Below, one piece after another: positions 1-8,811 of a stretch of DNA of 64,000 nt. The translations under genes and the position numbers were made by a program. The stretch comes from Acidobacteriota bacterium (GTDB lineage: Bacteria > Acidobacteriota > Terriglobia > Terriglobales > Acidobacteriaceae): contig JAJYVF010000003.1 in the NCBI GenBank assembly GCA_021792135.1, forward strand, positions 1 to 64,000. Reading direction: 5' to 3'. The notes under the pieces are model-generated. The model had not been told where the DNA came from. It did no database searches and saw only the letters and a program-made list of their open reading frames with translations. The stretch's first letter is position 1. Each line of letters opens with the position of its first letter.

Positions 1-395
<395 letters not shown>

Positions 396-534
396 ACCTG
401 ATGATTCCCGCCCGACGACGGAGGTCTTCGGGAGGAATCGGCCTCGCGGTGCTCGAAAAAGACCGCGAAGCACTAACATTGTGAGAATGATCGAACCAAA
501 TCTTTCCGATCTCTCACGACTGGCATGTTCAACC

Positions 535-549
535 TGATTGTCAAAGATC
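535..549 (-). promoter_or_regulatory. boxA-like rRNA antitermination site
   Basis: On the minus strand the leader reads GATCTTTGACAATCA, close to the boxA core (TGCTCTTTAACA) that loads the Nus antitermination complex on rRNA transcripts. It lies between the promoter at 661-690 and the 16S 5' end, where boxA is expected. This is inferred from position and similarity; no boxB-like hairpin was verified. Confidence 0.5.
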
Positions 550-660
550 CATACGGATGACCGCCTGAGCGGGCCGTTTTGGATCGAGCGCGCATAGTGC
601 CCGGAGGGCCTTTTGCGCGTCCTCGAACTTGTTGCGCTGTGTTTTTGCGCGAACTTTTTA

Positions 661-690
661 AGAATATCGAATCTCTTCGAGACCTGTCAA
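661..690 (-). promoter_or_regulatory. rRNA operon promoter (sigma-70 type)
   Basis: The minus strand has a perfect -35 TTGACA (690-685), an 18-base spacer and a -10 TATTCT (666-661). Transcription would start near 654 and give a leader of about 260 bases before the 16S 5' end, a typical length. It is the best sigma-70-type match seen upstream of the rRNA. No clear UP element was seen upstream. Confidence 0.75.
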
Positions 691-1084
691 GCGTCCACTT
701 TCCCCTGCCCGCTCAACCCATTCGCTCATCGCCTTCCGGATTATCCGGGGCGATGCGTGCACCAGCGCCAAACTCTGAAAGATCATCTCCGGCGAGCAGC
801 GCTGGCCGGAGGGCGGCTGACCGCCCGTGGGGAAATTACCGAGACCAACTCCCGTCTCGCCCCATACCTGCAATGGATTGTTCTGTTTTCCTGGCGCCTC
901 GCGCCTGCCGAACAGTCCCGCCTCGCTCATCTCAACCGGGGCGGCTATGATCCGCCCGCGAGGCCTATCCCACTGCCTTTGATCGATTCTTACTCTAGCA
1001 CGCGGGCCGCTCTTCTGCAAGGCGCGCTGCTATTCAGAAGCGACTTCCTGATACTACCTGCCTGGCCCCATCCACGCAACTGTT
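691..1084. other. intergenic, no gene seen
   Basis: This stretch lies between the rRNA promoter and the end of marC. Short open frames exist on both strands, but they overlap each other, lack ribosome sites and look like GC-rich noise. A direct repeat aactgttgaaaa (1078-1089 and 1098-1109) sits at its right end beside the marC terminator-like hairpin. Confidence 0.6.
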
Positions 1085-1124
1085 GAAAACGGCCGGAAAC
1101 TGTTGAAAAGCGCCTATTCCGGCC
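1085..1124 (-). terminator. terminator-like hairpin at end of marC
   Basis: The minus strand shows an 8-bp stem GGCCGGAA (1124-1117) with TTCCGGCC (1098-1091), followed by GTTTTC. The loop is long (18 bases) and contains the marC stop codon, so this is a weak intrinsic terminator candidate. Confidence 0.4.
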
Positions 1125-1818
1125 GAGCAATCACGCCCAGATCGGTCAGGCCGTTGACGAAGAACTGCATGGCCAGGGCGACGAGCAGCAGCCCCATGAT
1201 ACGCACCAGAATGCGAATGCCGGTCTCGCCGAGCAGCCGGCGCAGGCGGTCGGCTCCGCTGAGCACGCCAAAGCTGGCCAGGGCTGTGATGGCGATCGAA
1301 ACCAGAATGGCGAGCATCTGCCAGCGATTCGGCGCCTCTCCCACCAGCACCATCACGCTCGAAATGGCCCCCGGCCCAGCCAGCATGGGAATTCCCAGCG
1401 GAACGATCCCGGCATCTTCGCGGGCTGCGGCTTCCTGGGTCTCGTCGGAAGACTCCTGGGTCGGGGAGCGCCTCGCCTCCAGCATATCGATGCCAATGAG
1501 CAACAGAATCAGGCCTCCGGCGATCTCAAAGGCGGGCAACCGGATGCCGAAGAGGCGAAAGATGAACTGTCCTGCCAGGGCAAAGGCGGTGAGCACAATC
1601 CAGCAGGTCACGGCGGCCTTCCGGGCCATCCGCCGACGCCGCGCAGCGTCCACCCCCGCGGTAATGGCAATGAAGGAAGGGATGGCGGCAAAGGGATCGA
1701 CCAGAAAGAAAATCGAGCTGAGCGCGAGCAGCGAAAACCGCACATAGGTCGAGCTCAGCGCGTGCTCGGCGGCTTTCGCCGGCGAAACCAGGGCGAACAC
1801 AGGGAAGTTGGCTGCCAT
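1114..1818 (-). CDS. marC: MarC family integral membrane protein
   Basis: This 234-residue inner-membrane protein has about six hydrophobic segments and the family signature GIPMLAGPGAISSVMVL near residue 145. The N-terminal segment around FFLVDPFAAIPSFIAIT is also typical of MarC/NAAT proteins. The family has been linked to small neutral amino-acid transport in some archaea, but its function in bacteria is unsettled; an old link of MarC to multiple antibiotic resistance was not upheld. The start is supported by GGGGGAG five bases upstream of the ATG. It is transcribed towards the rRNA operon, with a hairpin after its stop, and is divergent from the receiver-like gene at 2163. Family assignment is secure, substrate unknown. 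Confidence 0.9.
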   Translation of the reverse strand: MAANFPVFALVSPAKAAEHALSSTYVRFSLLALSSIFFLVDPFAAIPSFIAITAGVDAARRRRMARKAAVTCWIVLTAFALAGQFIFRLFGIRLPAFEIAGGLILLLIGIDMLEARRSPTQESSDETQEAAAREDAGIVPLGIPMLAGPGAISSVMVLVGEAPNRWQMLAILVSIAITALASFGVLSGADRLRRLLGETGIRILVRIMGLLLVALAMQFFVNGLTDLGVIARPE

Positions 1819-2162
1819 GCGGGCTCCCCCGCATTATCCCAGACCCGCTGGGTAGCCTGGGTAAATCTTACCGGCTCTGCCGTAAGGACTTCTCCCCGGA
1901 GAATGGTTGCCTGCAGGAATCTGAGATAGTAAACCGTTTTGTTACAGCATGATAAGAGCAGGTGGAGGGTATGGCACGAGTCTTGCCGATCTCGATTCCG
2001 CACCTCAGGAGATTGCTGAGGCGTGCAGTTGCGGGCAGCGGCTTTCGGCATCTTCCGAAAGCGAGGCGGCCGGCATTTCAGACTGCTTCCGCATTCCAGA
2101 TCCGAACTGGAGGCATCGGGAACAGACAACTCAGGCGGTTCATCTACGCAGGAGGAGAACGC

Positions 2163-2579
2163 GTGCCCGCTATGATGTCCTGGTCGAAGGTACCCCTTGA
2201 TGAGCCCCTTGCCTGTGCATCCATTCTGCTCGCGAGCGACTCGGAAGCTCTGGGCAACTCGATGCATCGCATGCTGCAGGGCGAAGGTTTTCAGGTTCAG
2301 TATGCCGGACACTATTCCGAGCTGGATTCGCATCCGGATTCCGGAGCTTTTGACATGGTCCTGCTGGAGGTGACCGGCGAACACGCCGTGGAGGCGGCCG
2401 TGGAAGCGGCCCTCCGCATCAAGCGCGCCCGCGCCGGACAACTCGTCGGCTACGTGGCAGACGCTACCCTGACCGCCAGCGGCCTGGCCGGCGATGCGAT
2501 CTTTCCGCGCAACTCGCCCGATCTGCCTGGAAGCCTGCGCACCTTTCTGTCGGAGGAATCAGAAAGCACCGACCGTTAG
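2163..2579 (+). CDS. degenerate receiver-domain (pseudo-REC) protein
   Basis: This 138-residue protein consists of a single receiver-like fold. The N-terminal strand reads ASILLASDSEALGNSMHRML, close to the ILLVDDDEALRNSL pattern of response regulators. The acidic pair is reduced to Ser25-Asp26, and the usual phospho-acceptor Asp of a VLLDV strand is Glu69 (DMVLLEV). The conserved Lys near the C-terminal strand is not evident (GDAIFPRNSPD). It therefore probably cannot be phosphorylated normally and may be locked in one state or act as a binding domain. A GTG start at 2163 is chosen because GGAGGAG lies six bases upstream; an ATG start further upstream would add about 67 poorly conserved residues. 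Partner unknown. Confidence 0.65.
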   Translation: MPAMMSWSKVPLDEPLACASILLASDSEALGNSMHRMLQGEGFQVQYAGHYSELDSHPDSGAFDMVLLEVTGEHAVEAAVEAALRIKRARAGQLVGYVADATLTASGLAGDAIFPRNSPDLPGSLRTFLSEESESTDR

Positions 2580-2635
2580 GTTAGCGGCCTGTGGCAGAAA
2601 TCGGAAGCTCGGAGAAGGCTTCCTCAGGGCTGAAC

Positions 2636-2758
2636 AGCTTGCGGGGAAAAGGGCCCATCGAAAAAATACCTTCAGGGGCTAAAGCCGCACTGATTATGCG
2701 GAGCTTATGGCACGGCTGAAGCCGTGGCCCTTCAGAACAGGACTTTCATCACAGGCTG
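2636..2758 (+). repeat. REP-like palindromic element (copy A)
   Basis: This intergenic element has a left motif TTCAGGGGCTAAAGCCGC (2671-2688), a spacer, and a right palindrome CACGGCTGAAGCCGTG (2710-2725) followed by GCCCTTCAGAACAGGACTTTC. The preceding AGCTTGCGGGGAAAAG (2638 onward) also recurs before the copy near 14041. Related copies lie at 13945-14155, 28129-28198 and, inverted, 35421-35451. Confidence 0.75.
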
Positions 2759-2880
2759 TCAGCGGCAGTGCCGCTCCGCCCCTCTTTCCGGCGAGCCGGG
2801 ATCTGAACCGCCGAATCTCTTCAGAGAAACTTCAGATTTCCGGTGTAGCCTTGGTTCCCTGAGAGGAGCAGAACCACACC

Positions 2881-3915
2881 ATGAGAATCCCAGGTTGGGC
2901 GCCCAGCGTTGTTGCCCTTGCCGGCCTGATCGGCGGCCCGTCCCTGCTGCACGCGCAGGGTCCCTTCCACATCCAGCGCGAATGGAAGATCGGCGGGGAG
3001 GGCGGCTGGGATTACCTGACGGTGGACCCGAGTTCGAAGCTGCTCTACATCACGCGGGGCAATCACGTGATCGTGGTCGATACCGCTCAGGGCAAGCAGG
3101 TCGCCGACATTACCGGCCTGCACGGGACGCACTGCGTAGTCTTCTCCTCCGACGGCGTGCACGGGTACATTACCGACGGCGGCGGCAATCAGGTGGCGGA
3201 GTTCAACCGCAGGACCAACACCATCGAGAAGACGATTTCGGCCGGGACCAATCCCGACGGAGCGGTCTTCGAACCGGTCACCAGGACGGTCTGGGCGTTC
3301 AACGGGCGCAGCCATAATGTAACTGTGATTGCTACCACTACGAATCAGGTGGTGGCGACCATCGAACTGCCGGGCAAGCCGGAGTTTCCGGTGGCCGACG
3401 GCCATGGTTTTGTCTACGACAACATCGAGGACAAGAGCGAAATCGTCCGCCTCGATGCCAGAACGCGCAAGCTCGTCGCGACCTGGCCGGTGGCGCCAGG
3501 CGAGAGCCCGTCGGGGCTGGCCATCGACCGGGCGCACCACCGGTTGTTCTCTGTCTGCGACAACCAGAAGATGGTGGTAATGAACTCCGAGACCGGCAAA
3601 GTGGTGGCGACGCCGGCCATCGGCGAGGGACCCGATGCTGCGCGGTTCTCGGCGAACGATCAGTACATCTTCAGCCCGAATGGCGAGAGCGGCACGCTCA
3701 CGGTGGTGCGCGAAGACAGCCCGGATCGCTACAGCATCGCGCAGACGCTGCCCACCAAACGGGGAGCGCGCACGATGGCGATGGATCCCGACGGCCAGCG
3801 CGTGTATACGGTCTCCGCCGAGTTCGGTCCCCGGCCCGCGGCGACGGGGGCGAATCCGCATCGCTGGCCGTCCATCATTCCCGGCAGCTTCGAAGTGATC
3901 GTGGCCGGCAAGTGA
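2881..3915 (+). CDS. secreted YVTN-type beta-propeller protein
   Basis: The 344-residue product begins with a signal peptide (hydrophobic stretch to about residue 23, cleavage after LLHAQ). It then carries repeated blades of about 40 residues with the pattern LYITRGNHVIVVDTAQGKQV and RLFSVCDNQKMVVMNSETGKVV, typical of YVTN/surface-layer propellers. Such proteins are abundant in Acidobacteriota and are thought to bind proteins or sugars outside the cell; no catalytic residues are recognisable. GAGGAG precedes the ATG by about nine bases. It converges with the M28 peptidase gene, with 21 bases between the stops. The fold is confident; the function is not known. Confidence 0.8.
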   Translation: MRIPGWAPSVVALAGLIGGPSLLHAQGPFHIQREWKIGGEGGWDYLTVDPSSKLLYITRGNHVIVVDTAQGKQVADITGLHGTHCVVFSSDGVHGYITDGGGNQVAEFNRRTNTIEKTISAGTNPDGAVFEPVTRTVWAFNGRSHNVTVIATTTNQVVATIELPGKPEFPVADGHGFVYDNIEDKSEIVRLDARTRKLVATWPVAPGESPSGLAIDRAHHRLFSVCDNQKMVVMNSETGKVVATPAIGEGPDAARFSANDQYIFSPNGESGTLTVVREDSPDRYSIAQTLPTKRGARTMAMDPDGQRVYTVSAEFGPRPAATGANPHRWPSIIPGSFEVIVAGK

Positions 3916-3936
3916 ACCCGGCCTCGGTGCGCGGTT

Positions 3937-6240
3937 TCAGTTGCTCTGCCCCGGGCTGCTGCGGCGGGAGGCCACTCCTGTGGGCGCGGGTGCGCGGGCG
4001 ATTTCCTCATCCGATTTCGGCAGCAACTGCTGCGCCTGCTTCAGCAGTTCGGCCTCGTGTTCCAGCGCCGCGGCGACGCGCGCGATCTGCTCGTCGGCTT
4101 CGGTCCACTTCTTCTGCTCGATCGCCTCCCGCACTCCCGGGATGGTTTTGACACCGTAGCCTGTATAGAAGCCCGGTGCATAGAGCAGGTGCTGAAACCA
4201 CGGGCGGTTGGGCAGGCCGCGCGGATCGGTCAGCAGACGTTCGCTGCGAATCAGGTCGAGGTTGACGCCCACGGGGGCGATTCCGCCGGCGGCGGCATAC
4301 GCGCTGTCGAAGCTCTGCGCGGCTTCCGTTAAGTCGTCGGAGGCCTGATCGAGCGGAGCAAAATTCAGGTAGGGCGGAATCGGCTCGACTGGCGGCGGCA
4401 CCATGGGCTTTTTGGGATCGTAGAGGGCCTTGTAGTCGCCCTCGGAGATTTCCAGGTTGTTTTCCTTCGCCTTGCTGCGCATGGCGGCGTCCAGGGACTT
4501 CAGCTGCCCAACATACAGGTGCACGGTATCGGCCAGATCGGAGAACTGGAAGGGGAGGATGTCGGCATCGGCCATGCGCATCACCATGGTGCCTGCTGTC
4601 TGGGCCAGGGCGCGCCCGTAGTCGAAGGTGGTGTCCTCAAAGTGCGTGTACCAGTAGAAGTCGTCGTAGACGGAGTGGTACTGCCCGTCCTCCTCATCCT
4701 CGCCGCCATACCCGAGGTCCACACTGGCAATGCCGAGATGGTCGATGAAGACGGTATAGTCGGAACCGGAGCCGAGGGCGGGCATGCGCAGATCGGCGCG
4801 CGAGCGGATCTTTTCGCGCTCCTCGGGCGTTGCACGCGAGATATCGACCAGCCGCACCCGCTTCCACACGGACATCTTTGTCTCGGGATCCTGGATGTCC
4901 CTGGCCACATCATTGACGAAATTTTCGAGGGACTGCGAACCCTCGGCCTGGAAGTAGCCGCGGCCGTTGCCATCGGAGTTGAAATAGGCCACGGCGTGCT
5001 GCTTCAGTTCGTCGGCGTGATACTCGGCCCACTCCGTCGAGCCGAGCAGCGCGGGTTCTTCCCCGTCCCAGAAGCAGTAGATGATGGTGCGTTCCGGTTT
5101 CCAGCCCTGCTGCAGCAGCTGGCCCAGGGCGCGCGCTTCCTCCAGCTCCGGGCTGGTGCCGGAAAGGGGATCGCCCGCGCCATTCACCCAGGCGTCATGA
5201 TGGTTGCCGCGGATCACCCACTGATCCGGATACCTGGAGCCGGGAATGCGTGCAATCACGTCGTAGAGCGGCTTGCGGTCCCAGTTGAAGGCGACGGCCA
5301 GATGGACTTTCGCGGTACTCGGCCCCACATGGTAGGTGAACGGAAGCCCGCCGCGCCAGGCTTCCGGAACGGTCTCGCCTCCCAGAGATTTGAGCAGCGG
5401 GGTGGCATCGGCCCAGGAGATGGGCAGCACCGGAATTTTGGTGAGGGTCTCGACCTTGTCGAGAGGAATCAGCTTCACGCCGGGGACGGCACCCACTCCG
5501 GGCGTCTGCGGATCGCCGGGATAGACGGGCATATCCATGACGCTGCCGCGCTGCACACCTTCGGAAGGCCGCATCGGGCCGGCAGGGTAGGGATCGCCAT
5601 CGAAGTAGCCGTCATCGCGCGGGTCGGAGTAGAGGATGCAGCCGATGGCTCCGTGCTCGGCGGCGACTTTGGGCTTGATGCCGCGCCAGCTCATTCCATA
5701 ACGCGCGATCACGATCTTCCCTTTCACCGAAATGCCCATGCGGTCCAGAACCTCGTAGTCTTCGGGCCGGCCGTAGTTCACATACACAATGGGCGCGGTC
5801 ACATCGCCGTCGCGCGAATAGGCGTTGTAGGTGGGAAGCTGTTCGCTGGTCTGGCCGGAGGTGGGATCGACGCTGACCGGAGGCTCCTGCAGCTTCGCCC
5901 TGAAGGGCTCAGGCCCCAGAAGCTCGAGCAGGCGCGACTTCGGGGTGGGAAAGAGGGCGGTGAACTGCTCGATCTTTGCGTCGAGCCCGTAGGACTTCAG
6001 CTGGGCCAGCAGCCACTCGGCGTTGTTCCTGTCATAGGGCGAGCCAATGTTGTGGGGGTAGGCGGAGAGCCGGCGCATGTCCTCGCGGATCCGGTCGCGG
6101 TCCGGCAGGGCGCGAAACTTCTGTTCCCAGGTGATTTCCGTAGCCGAGTCTCCGGGCGTATACCCGCGAAGGACATGCCCGGAGTCAACCGCGTGGGCGG
6201 CAAAGGCGAACAGGCAGACAGCAGCAAGGGTCAGGCGCAT
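3937..6240 (-). CDS. secreted M28 peptidase, glutamate carboxypeptidase II-like
   Basis: This 767-residue exported metallopeptidase resembles NAALADase/transferrin-receptor-like proteins. It has a signal peptide (residues 1-17), a protease-associated domain roughly at 130-330, and a di-zinc M28 domain with GNHHDAWVNGAGD (about 345), CFWDGEEPALLGSTEW (about 390), GSGSDYTVFIDH and YHSVYDDFYWYTHF (about 521). A C-terminal helical dimerisation domain starts near residue 620. The order and length match eukaryotic-type glutamate carboxypeptidase II rather than the short bacterial aminopeptidases. It probably trims acidic or other small peptides in the periplasm or outside. The tail (ARAPAPTGVASRRSSPGQSN) is low-complexity. 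It is a single gene with a 370-base upstream gap. Confidence 0.9.
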   Translation of the reverse strand: MRLTLAAVCLFAFAAHAVDSGHVLRGYTPGDSATEITWEQKFRALPDRDRIREDMRRLSAYPHNIGSPYDRNNAEWLLAQLKSYGLDAKIEQFTALFPTPKSRLLELLGPEPFRAKLQEPPVSVDPTSGQTSEQLPTYNAYSRDGDVTAPIVYVNYGRPEDYEVLDRMGISVKGKIVIARYGMSWRGIKPKVAAEHGAIGCILYSDPRDDGYFDGDPYPAGPMRPSEGVQRGSVMDMPVYPGDPQTPGVGAVPGVKLIPLDKVETLTKIPVLPISWADATPLLKSLGGETVPEAWRGGLPFTYHVGPSTAKVHLAVAFNWDRKPLYDVIARIPGSRYPDQWVIRGNHHDAWVNGAGDPLSGTSPELEEARALGQLLQQGWKPERTIIYCFWDGEEPALLGSTEWAEYHADELKQHAVAYFNSDGNGRGYFQAEGSQSLENFVNDVARDIQDPETKMSVWKRVRLVDISRATPEEREKIRSRADLRMPALGSGSDYTVFIDHLGIASVDLGYGGEDEEDGQYHSVYDDFYWYTHFEDTTFDYGRALAQTAGTMVMRMADADILPFQFSDLADTVHLYVGQLKSLDAAMRSKAKENNLEISEGDYKALYDPKKPMVPPPVEPIPPYLNFAPLDQASDDLTEAAQSFDSAYAAAGGIAPVGVNLDLIRSERLLTDPRGLPNRPWFQHLLYAPGFYTGYGVKTIPGVREAIEQKKWTEADEQIARVAAALEHEAELLKQAQQLLPKSDEEIARAPAPTGVASRRSSPGQSN

Positions 6241-6610
6241 GCGAAACGAGCCTCACAGAAGCGGTGGAGAGATGCGAGATGAAATACGACCAGATGGTCG
6301 TGGCGACGACGCGCGGGATGGACCGGCAATCGAACATGCAGCGGCAGCAAACCAGATTGCGCGCGGGCTACACTCCGCGCACAACCGTTCATATATCAGA
6401 AAGTGGCCGAAAGCAACGGCTCCTGCGAGGCAAAGACTGGTACTGCTGCAGGCAGGGCCAGGGTTCGGGAACAGGAGCCGACCTGTGGATGACAGGCTGG
6501 CGAGTGCGGGCACAGGCGTTTGGGACACAGGGGCTGAAACCCATTGAACTCTGCGCCATGTGCCGCAAGACTGGCGCAGGCTGGGGATCCGGTCCTCTTC
6601 CTTCTCCTCC
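6241..6610. other. intergenic, possible degraded repeat element
   Basis: No convincing gene lies here. Overlapping frames on both strands lack ribosome sites. The motif acacaggggctgaaaccc (about 6519-6536) resembles the left arm of the REP-like elements seen elsewhere, but a right palindrome is missing, so at most this is a remnant. Confidence 0.5.
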
Positions 6611-8008
6611 TCAATAGCCGCCTTCTCCTCCATACGCGAGGTTGTCGAAGCGGGTGCAGCGGGCGATCCAGGCTAGTTCGATGGAGCCAGTGGGGCCGTT
6701 GCGTTGTTTGGCTACGATGATTTCTGCTTTGTTGTCGGTGTCGGGGTCGGATTCGCCGTTCTTGTCGCGGTTGTAGTAGCTCTCGCGGTGGATGAAGGCG
6801 ACGACGTCGGCGTCCTGCTCGATGGAGCCGGATTCGCGCAGGTCGGAGAGCATGGGCTTCTTGTCGCCTCCGCGCTGCTCGGAGGCGCGGGAGAGCTGCG
6901 ACAGCGCGATGACGGGGATGTTGAGTTCTTTGGCGAGGGCTTTCAGGCCGCGGGAAATCGCCGACACTTCCTGGGTGCGGTTCTCGTAACGCTTCGCGTT
7001 GGGTCCGGTGCTGCCGGCGCTCATCAACTGCAGGTAGTCGATGACGATGAGGTCGAGCGAGCCCATAGTCTGGCGCAGGCGGCGGGCTTTGGCGCGCATT
7101 TCGGTGAGGGAGATGCCGGGGGTGTCGTCGATGTAGATGTGGGCTTCGACGAGGCGCTCGAGGGCGTTGGTGAGCTTGTCGCGGTCTTCGCGGAGGAGGA
7201 AGCCTTTCTGGATCTTCTGCGAATCGACGAGGGCTTCGGAGGCGAGCATGCGGCGCAGCAGGGATTCCTTGGACATTTCGAGGGAGAAGACAGCGACGGT
7301 TTTCTGGCCCTGAATGGCGGCGTTCTGCGCGATGTTGATGGCGAAGGCGGTTTTGCCCATGGAGGGGCGGGCGGCGATGATGACCAGCTCGGAATTCTGG
7401 AGGCCGCTGGTCATGCGGTCCAGCTCGTCGAAGTGCGTGGCGAGGCCGGTGACCTCTTTGCCTTCCTTGTAGAGGTTATCGATGGTCTTGAAGGAGCCGG
7501 CGACGACATCGTGAATGCTGGAGAAGGCGCGGGTGATGCCGCGCTCGGTGACTTCGAGGAGGGAAGTCTCGGCGGCGTTGAGGACCTCGAGGGCATCCTC
7601 GCTCTGATCGGCGGCGCGGGTGATGGCGCCGGAGCAGACCTGGATGAGCTGGCGGAGGAGGGATTTGTCCTTGACGATGCGGACGTATTCCTCGATGGAG
7701 AGGCGGCGGGGCAGGCCTTCGGTGAGGGAGGCGAGCCAGGCGACGCCGCCGACGGATTCGATCTCCTTGCGGCGGGCCAGCTCTTCGCTGAGGGTGACGA
7801 TGTCGACGACGTGGTTGCGGTCGATGAGCTCGCCCATGCGCGCGAAGACGCGCTGATGCGCGGTGAGGGCGAAGTCCTCGGCGCGCAGGATGCTGGCGGC
7901 TTCGCTGTAGGCGTGGTTATCGAGGAAGATGGCGCCGAGGATGGTGCGTTCAGCGTCGAGGGAGGCAGGGAGGCCGCGTTCGAATTCGATGTCGGGTGTG
8001 GTGGCCAT
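6611..8008 (-). CDS. dnaB: replicative DNA helicase DnaB
   Basis: At 465 residues this is the normal length for DnaB. The N-terminal primase-interacting domain (about 10-110) is followed by the RecA-like helicase domain with Walker A ARPSMGKT (213-220), a Walker B strand LDLIVIDYLQLM near 320, and the DnaB-specific blocks VEAHIYIDDTPGISLTEMRA and PMLSDLRESGSIEQDADVV. It unwinds DNA ahead of the replisome as a hexamer. No intein is present. It is transcribed alone, divergently from the NTF2-like gene at 8171, with 162 bases between the starts. Confidence 0.97.
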   Translation of the reverse strand: MATTPDIEFERGLPASLDAERTILGAIFLDNHAYSEAASILRAEDFALTAHQRVFARMGELIDRNHVVDIVTLSEELARRKEIESVGGVAWLASLTEGLPRRLSIEEYVRIVKDKSLLRQLIQVCSGAITRAADQSEDALEVLNAAETSLLEVTERGITRAFSSIHDVVAGSFKTIDNLYKEGKEVTGLATHFDELDRMTSGLQNSELVIIAARPSMGKTAFAINIAQNAAIQGQKTVAVFSLEMSKESLLRRMLASEALVDSQKIQKGFLLREDRDKLTNALERLVEAHIYIDDTPGISLTEMRAKARRLRQTMGSLDLIVIDYLQLMSAGSTGPNAKRYENRTQEVSAISRGLKALAKELNIPVIALSQLSRASEQRGGDKKPMLSDLRESGSIEQDADVVAFIHRESYYNRDKNGESDPDTDNKAEIIVAKQRNGPTGSIELAWIARCTRFDNLAYGGEGGY

Positions 8009-8170
8009 TCTCAGGAAAGTGTAGGAGGAAAAGCGAGAGGCGCGGGGATTTTCGCGGCTGCGGATAACCGGGGGGATGTGTGCAGAAGGCGCGCAGATCG
8101 ATGCAGGGGATGGATTCAGCGGGGAGCGTCATATTATGATAGAGACACCCCGGAAAGAGAATTGTGTCTT

Positions 8171-8767
8171 ATGTTGCAAAAGTCGTTATGGATTGGCGTG
8201 TTCGCAGTTGGATTGTGCGGAGCGGGGACGCTCCGGGCTCAGCAGGCTGAGTCGGTGAAACCCGGTCAGCCCCAGCCTCCGGCCGTGAAGGAATTCCAGG
8301 GATACGAAGACCAGTGGAGCACGGCAGTGGTGAAGGCCGACCAGTACACGATGGAGTACCTGCTGTCGCCGCTCTACGTGGACATCTCCGCGACGGGCGA
8401 TGTGACAACGCGCAACCAGCAGATCGCGCTGCTGTTCGACAAGGGCGCGGAGCCGGTGAGCATGGAGCAGCGCGTGGTGAGCGTGCGCGAGTTCGGCGAT
8501 ACGGCGATCGTGAGCGGGACGTACATCATCAAGTTCCGCCTGAACGGCAAGGATCGCGAGCAGCGGGGCGTCTTCACGCACATCTATGAGCGCGCGCACA
8601 ACCACTGGGCCTGCGTGAACGCGCAGCGCACGGCGGTGGTGGACACGGCGCCGGGCAAACCGCAGAAGGTTCAGGAGCGCAGCGATGCGGCGATGCCCTT
8701 CCACATTCCGTTCTTCCACAAGGGCGCGGAGCCGGCGGACACGGCGCAGGCGACCAGCCCGCAGTAG
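8171..8767 (+). CDS. secreted NTF2-like (DUF4440/SnoaL-type) protein
   Basis: This 198-residue protein has a clear signal peptide (MLQKSLWIGVFAVGLCGAG, cleavage near LRAQQ). A cone-shaped NTF2-like domain follows: a helix with the pattern WSTAVVKADQYTMEYLLSPLYVDIS, then strands MEQRVVSVREFGDTAIVSGTY and GVFTHIYERAHNHWACVNAQ. That arrangement is typical of DUF4440/SnoaL-fold proteins, which either bind small ligands or act as isomerases or cyclases; no catalytic residue can be named. The open frame extends far upstream inside dnaB, but the ATG at 8171 gives the signal peptide and is preferred. An AT-rich catattatgata near 8131-8142 may hold the promoter. It lies 44 bases upstream of alr. Confidence 0.7.
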   Translation: MLQKSLWIGVFAVGLCGAGTLRAQQAESVKPGQPQPPAVKEFQGYEDQWSTAVVKADQYTMEYLLSPLYVDISATGDVTTRNQQIALLFDKGAEPVSMEQRVVSVREFGDTAIVSGTYIIKFRLNGKDREQRGVFTHIYERAHNHWACVNAQRTAVVDTAPGKPQKVQERSDAAMPFHIPFFHKGAEPADTAQATSPQ

Positions 8768-8811
8768 CCTGGGGCGCCGGCCGGCCCTGGTGCGCGATCG
8801 GCTCGGAGACG

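Noticed and set aside
6704-8170. An N-terminal extension of the NTF2-like protein running through dnaB
   Set aside because: The extension is the antisense of dnaB, and the ATG at 8171 gives a proper signal peptide.
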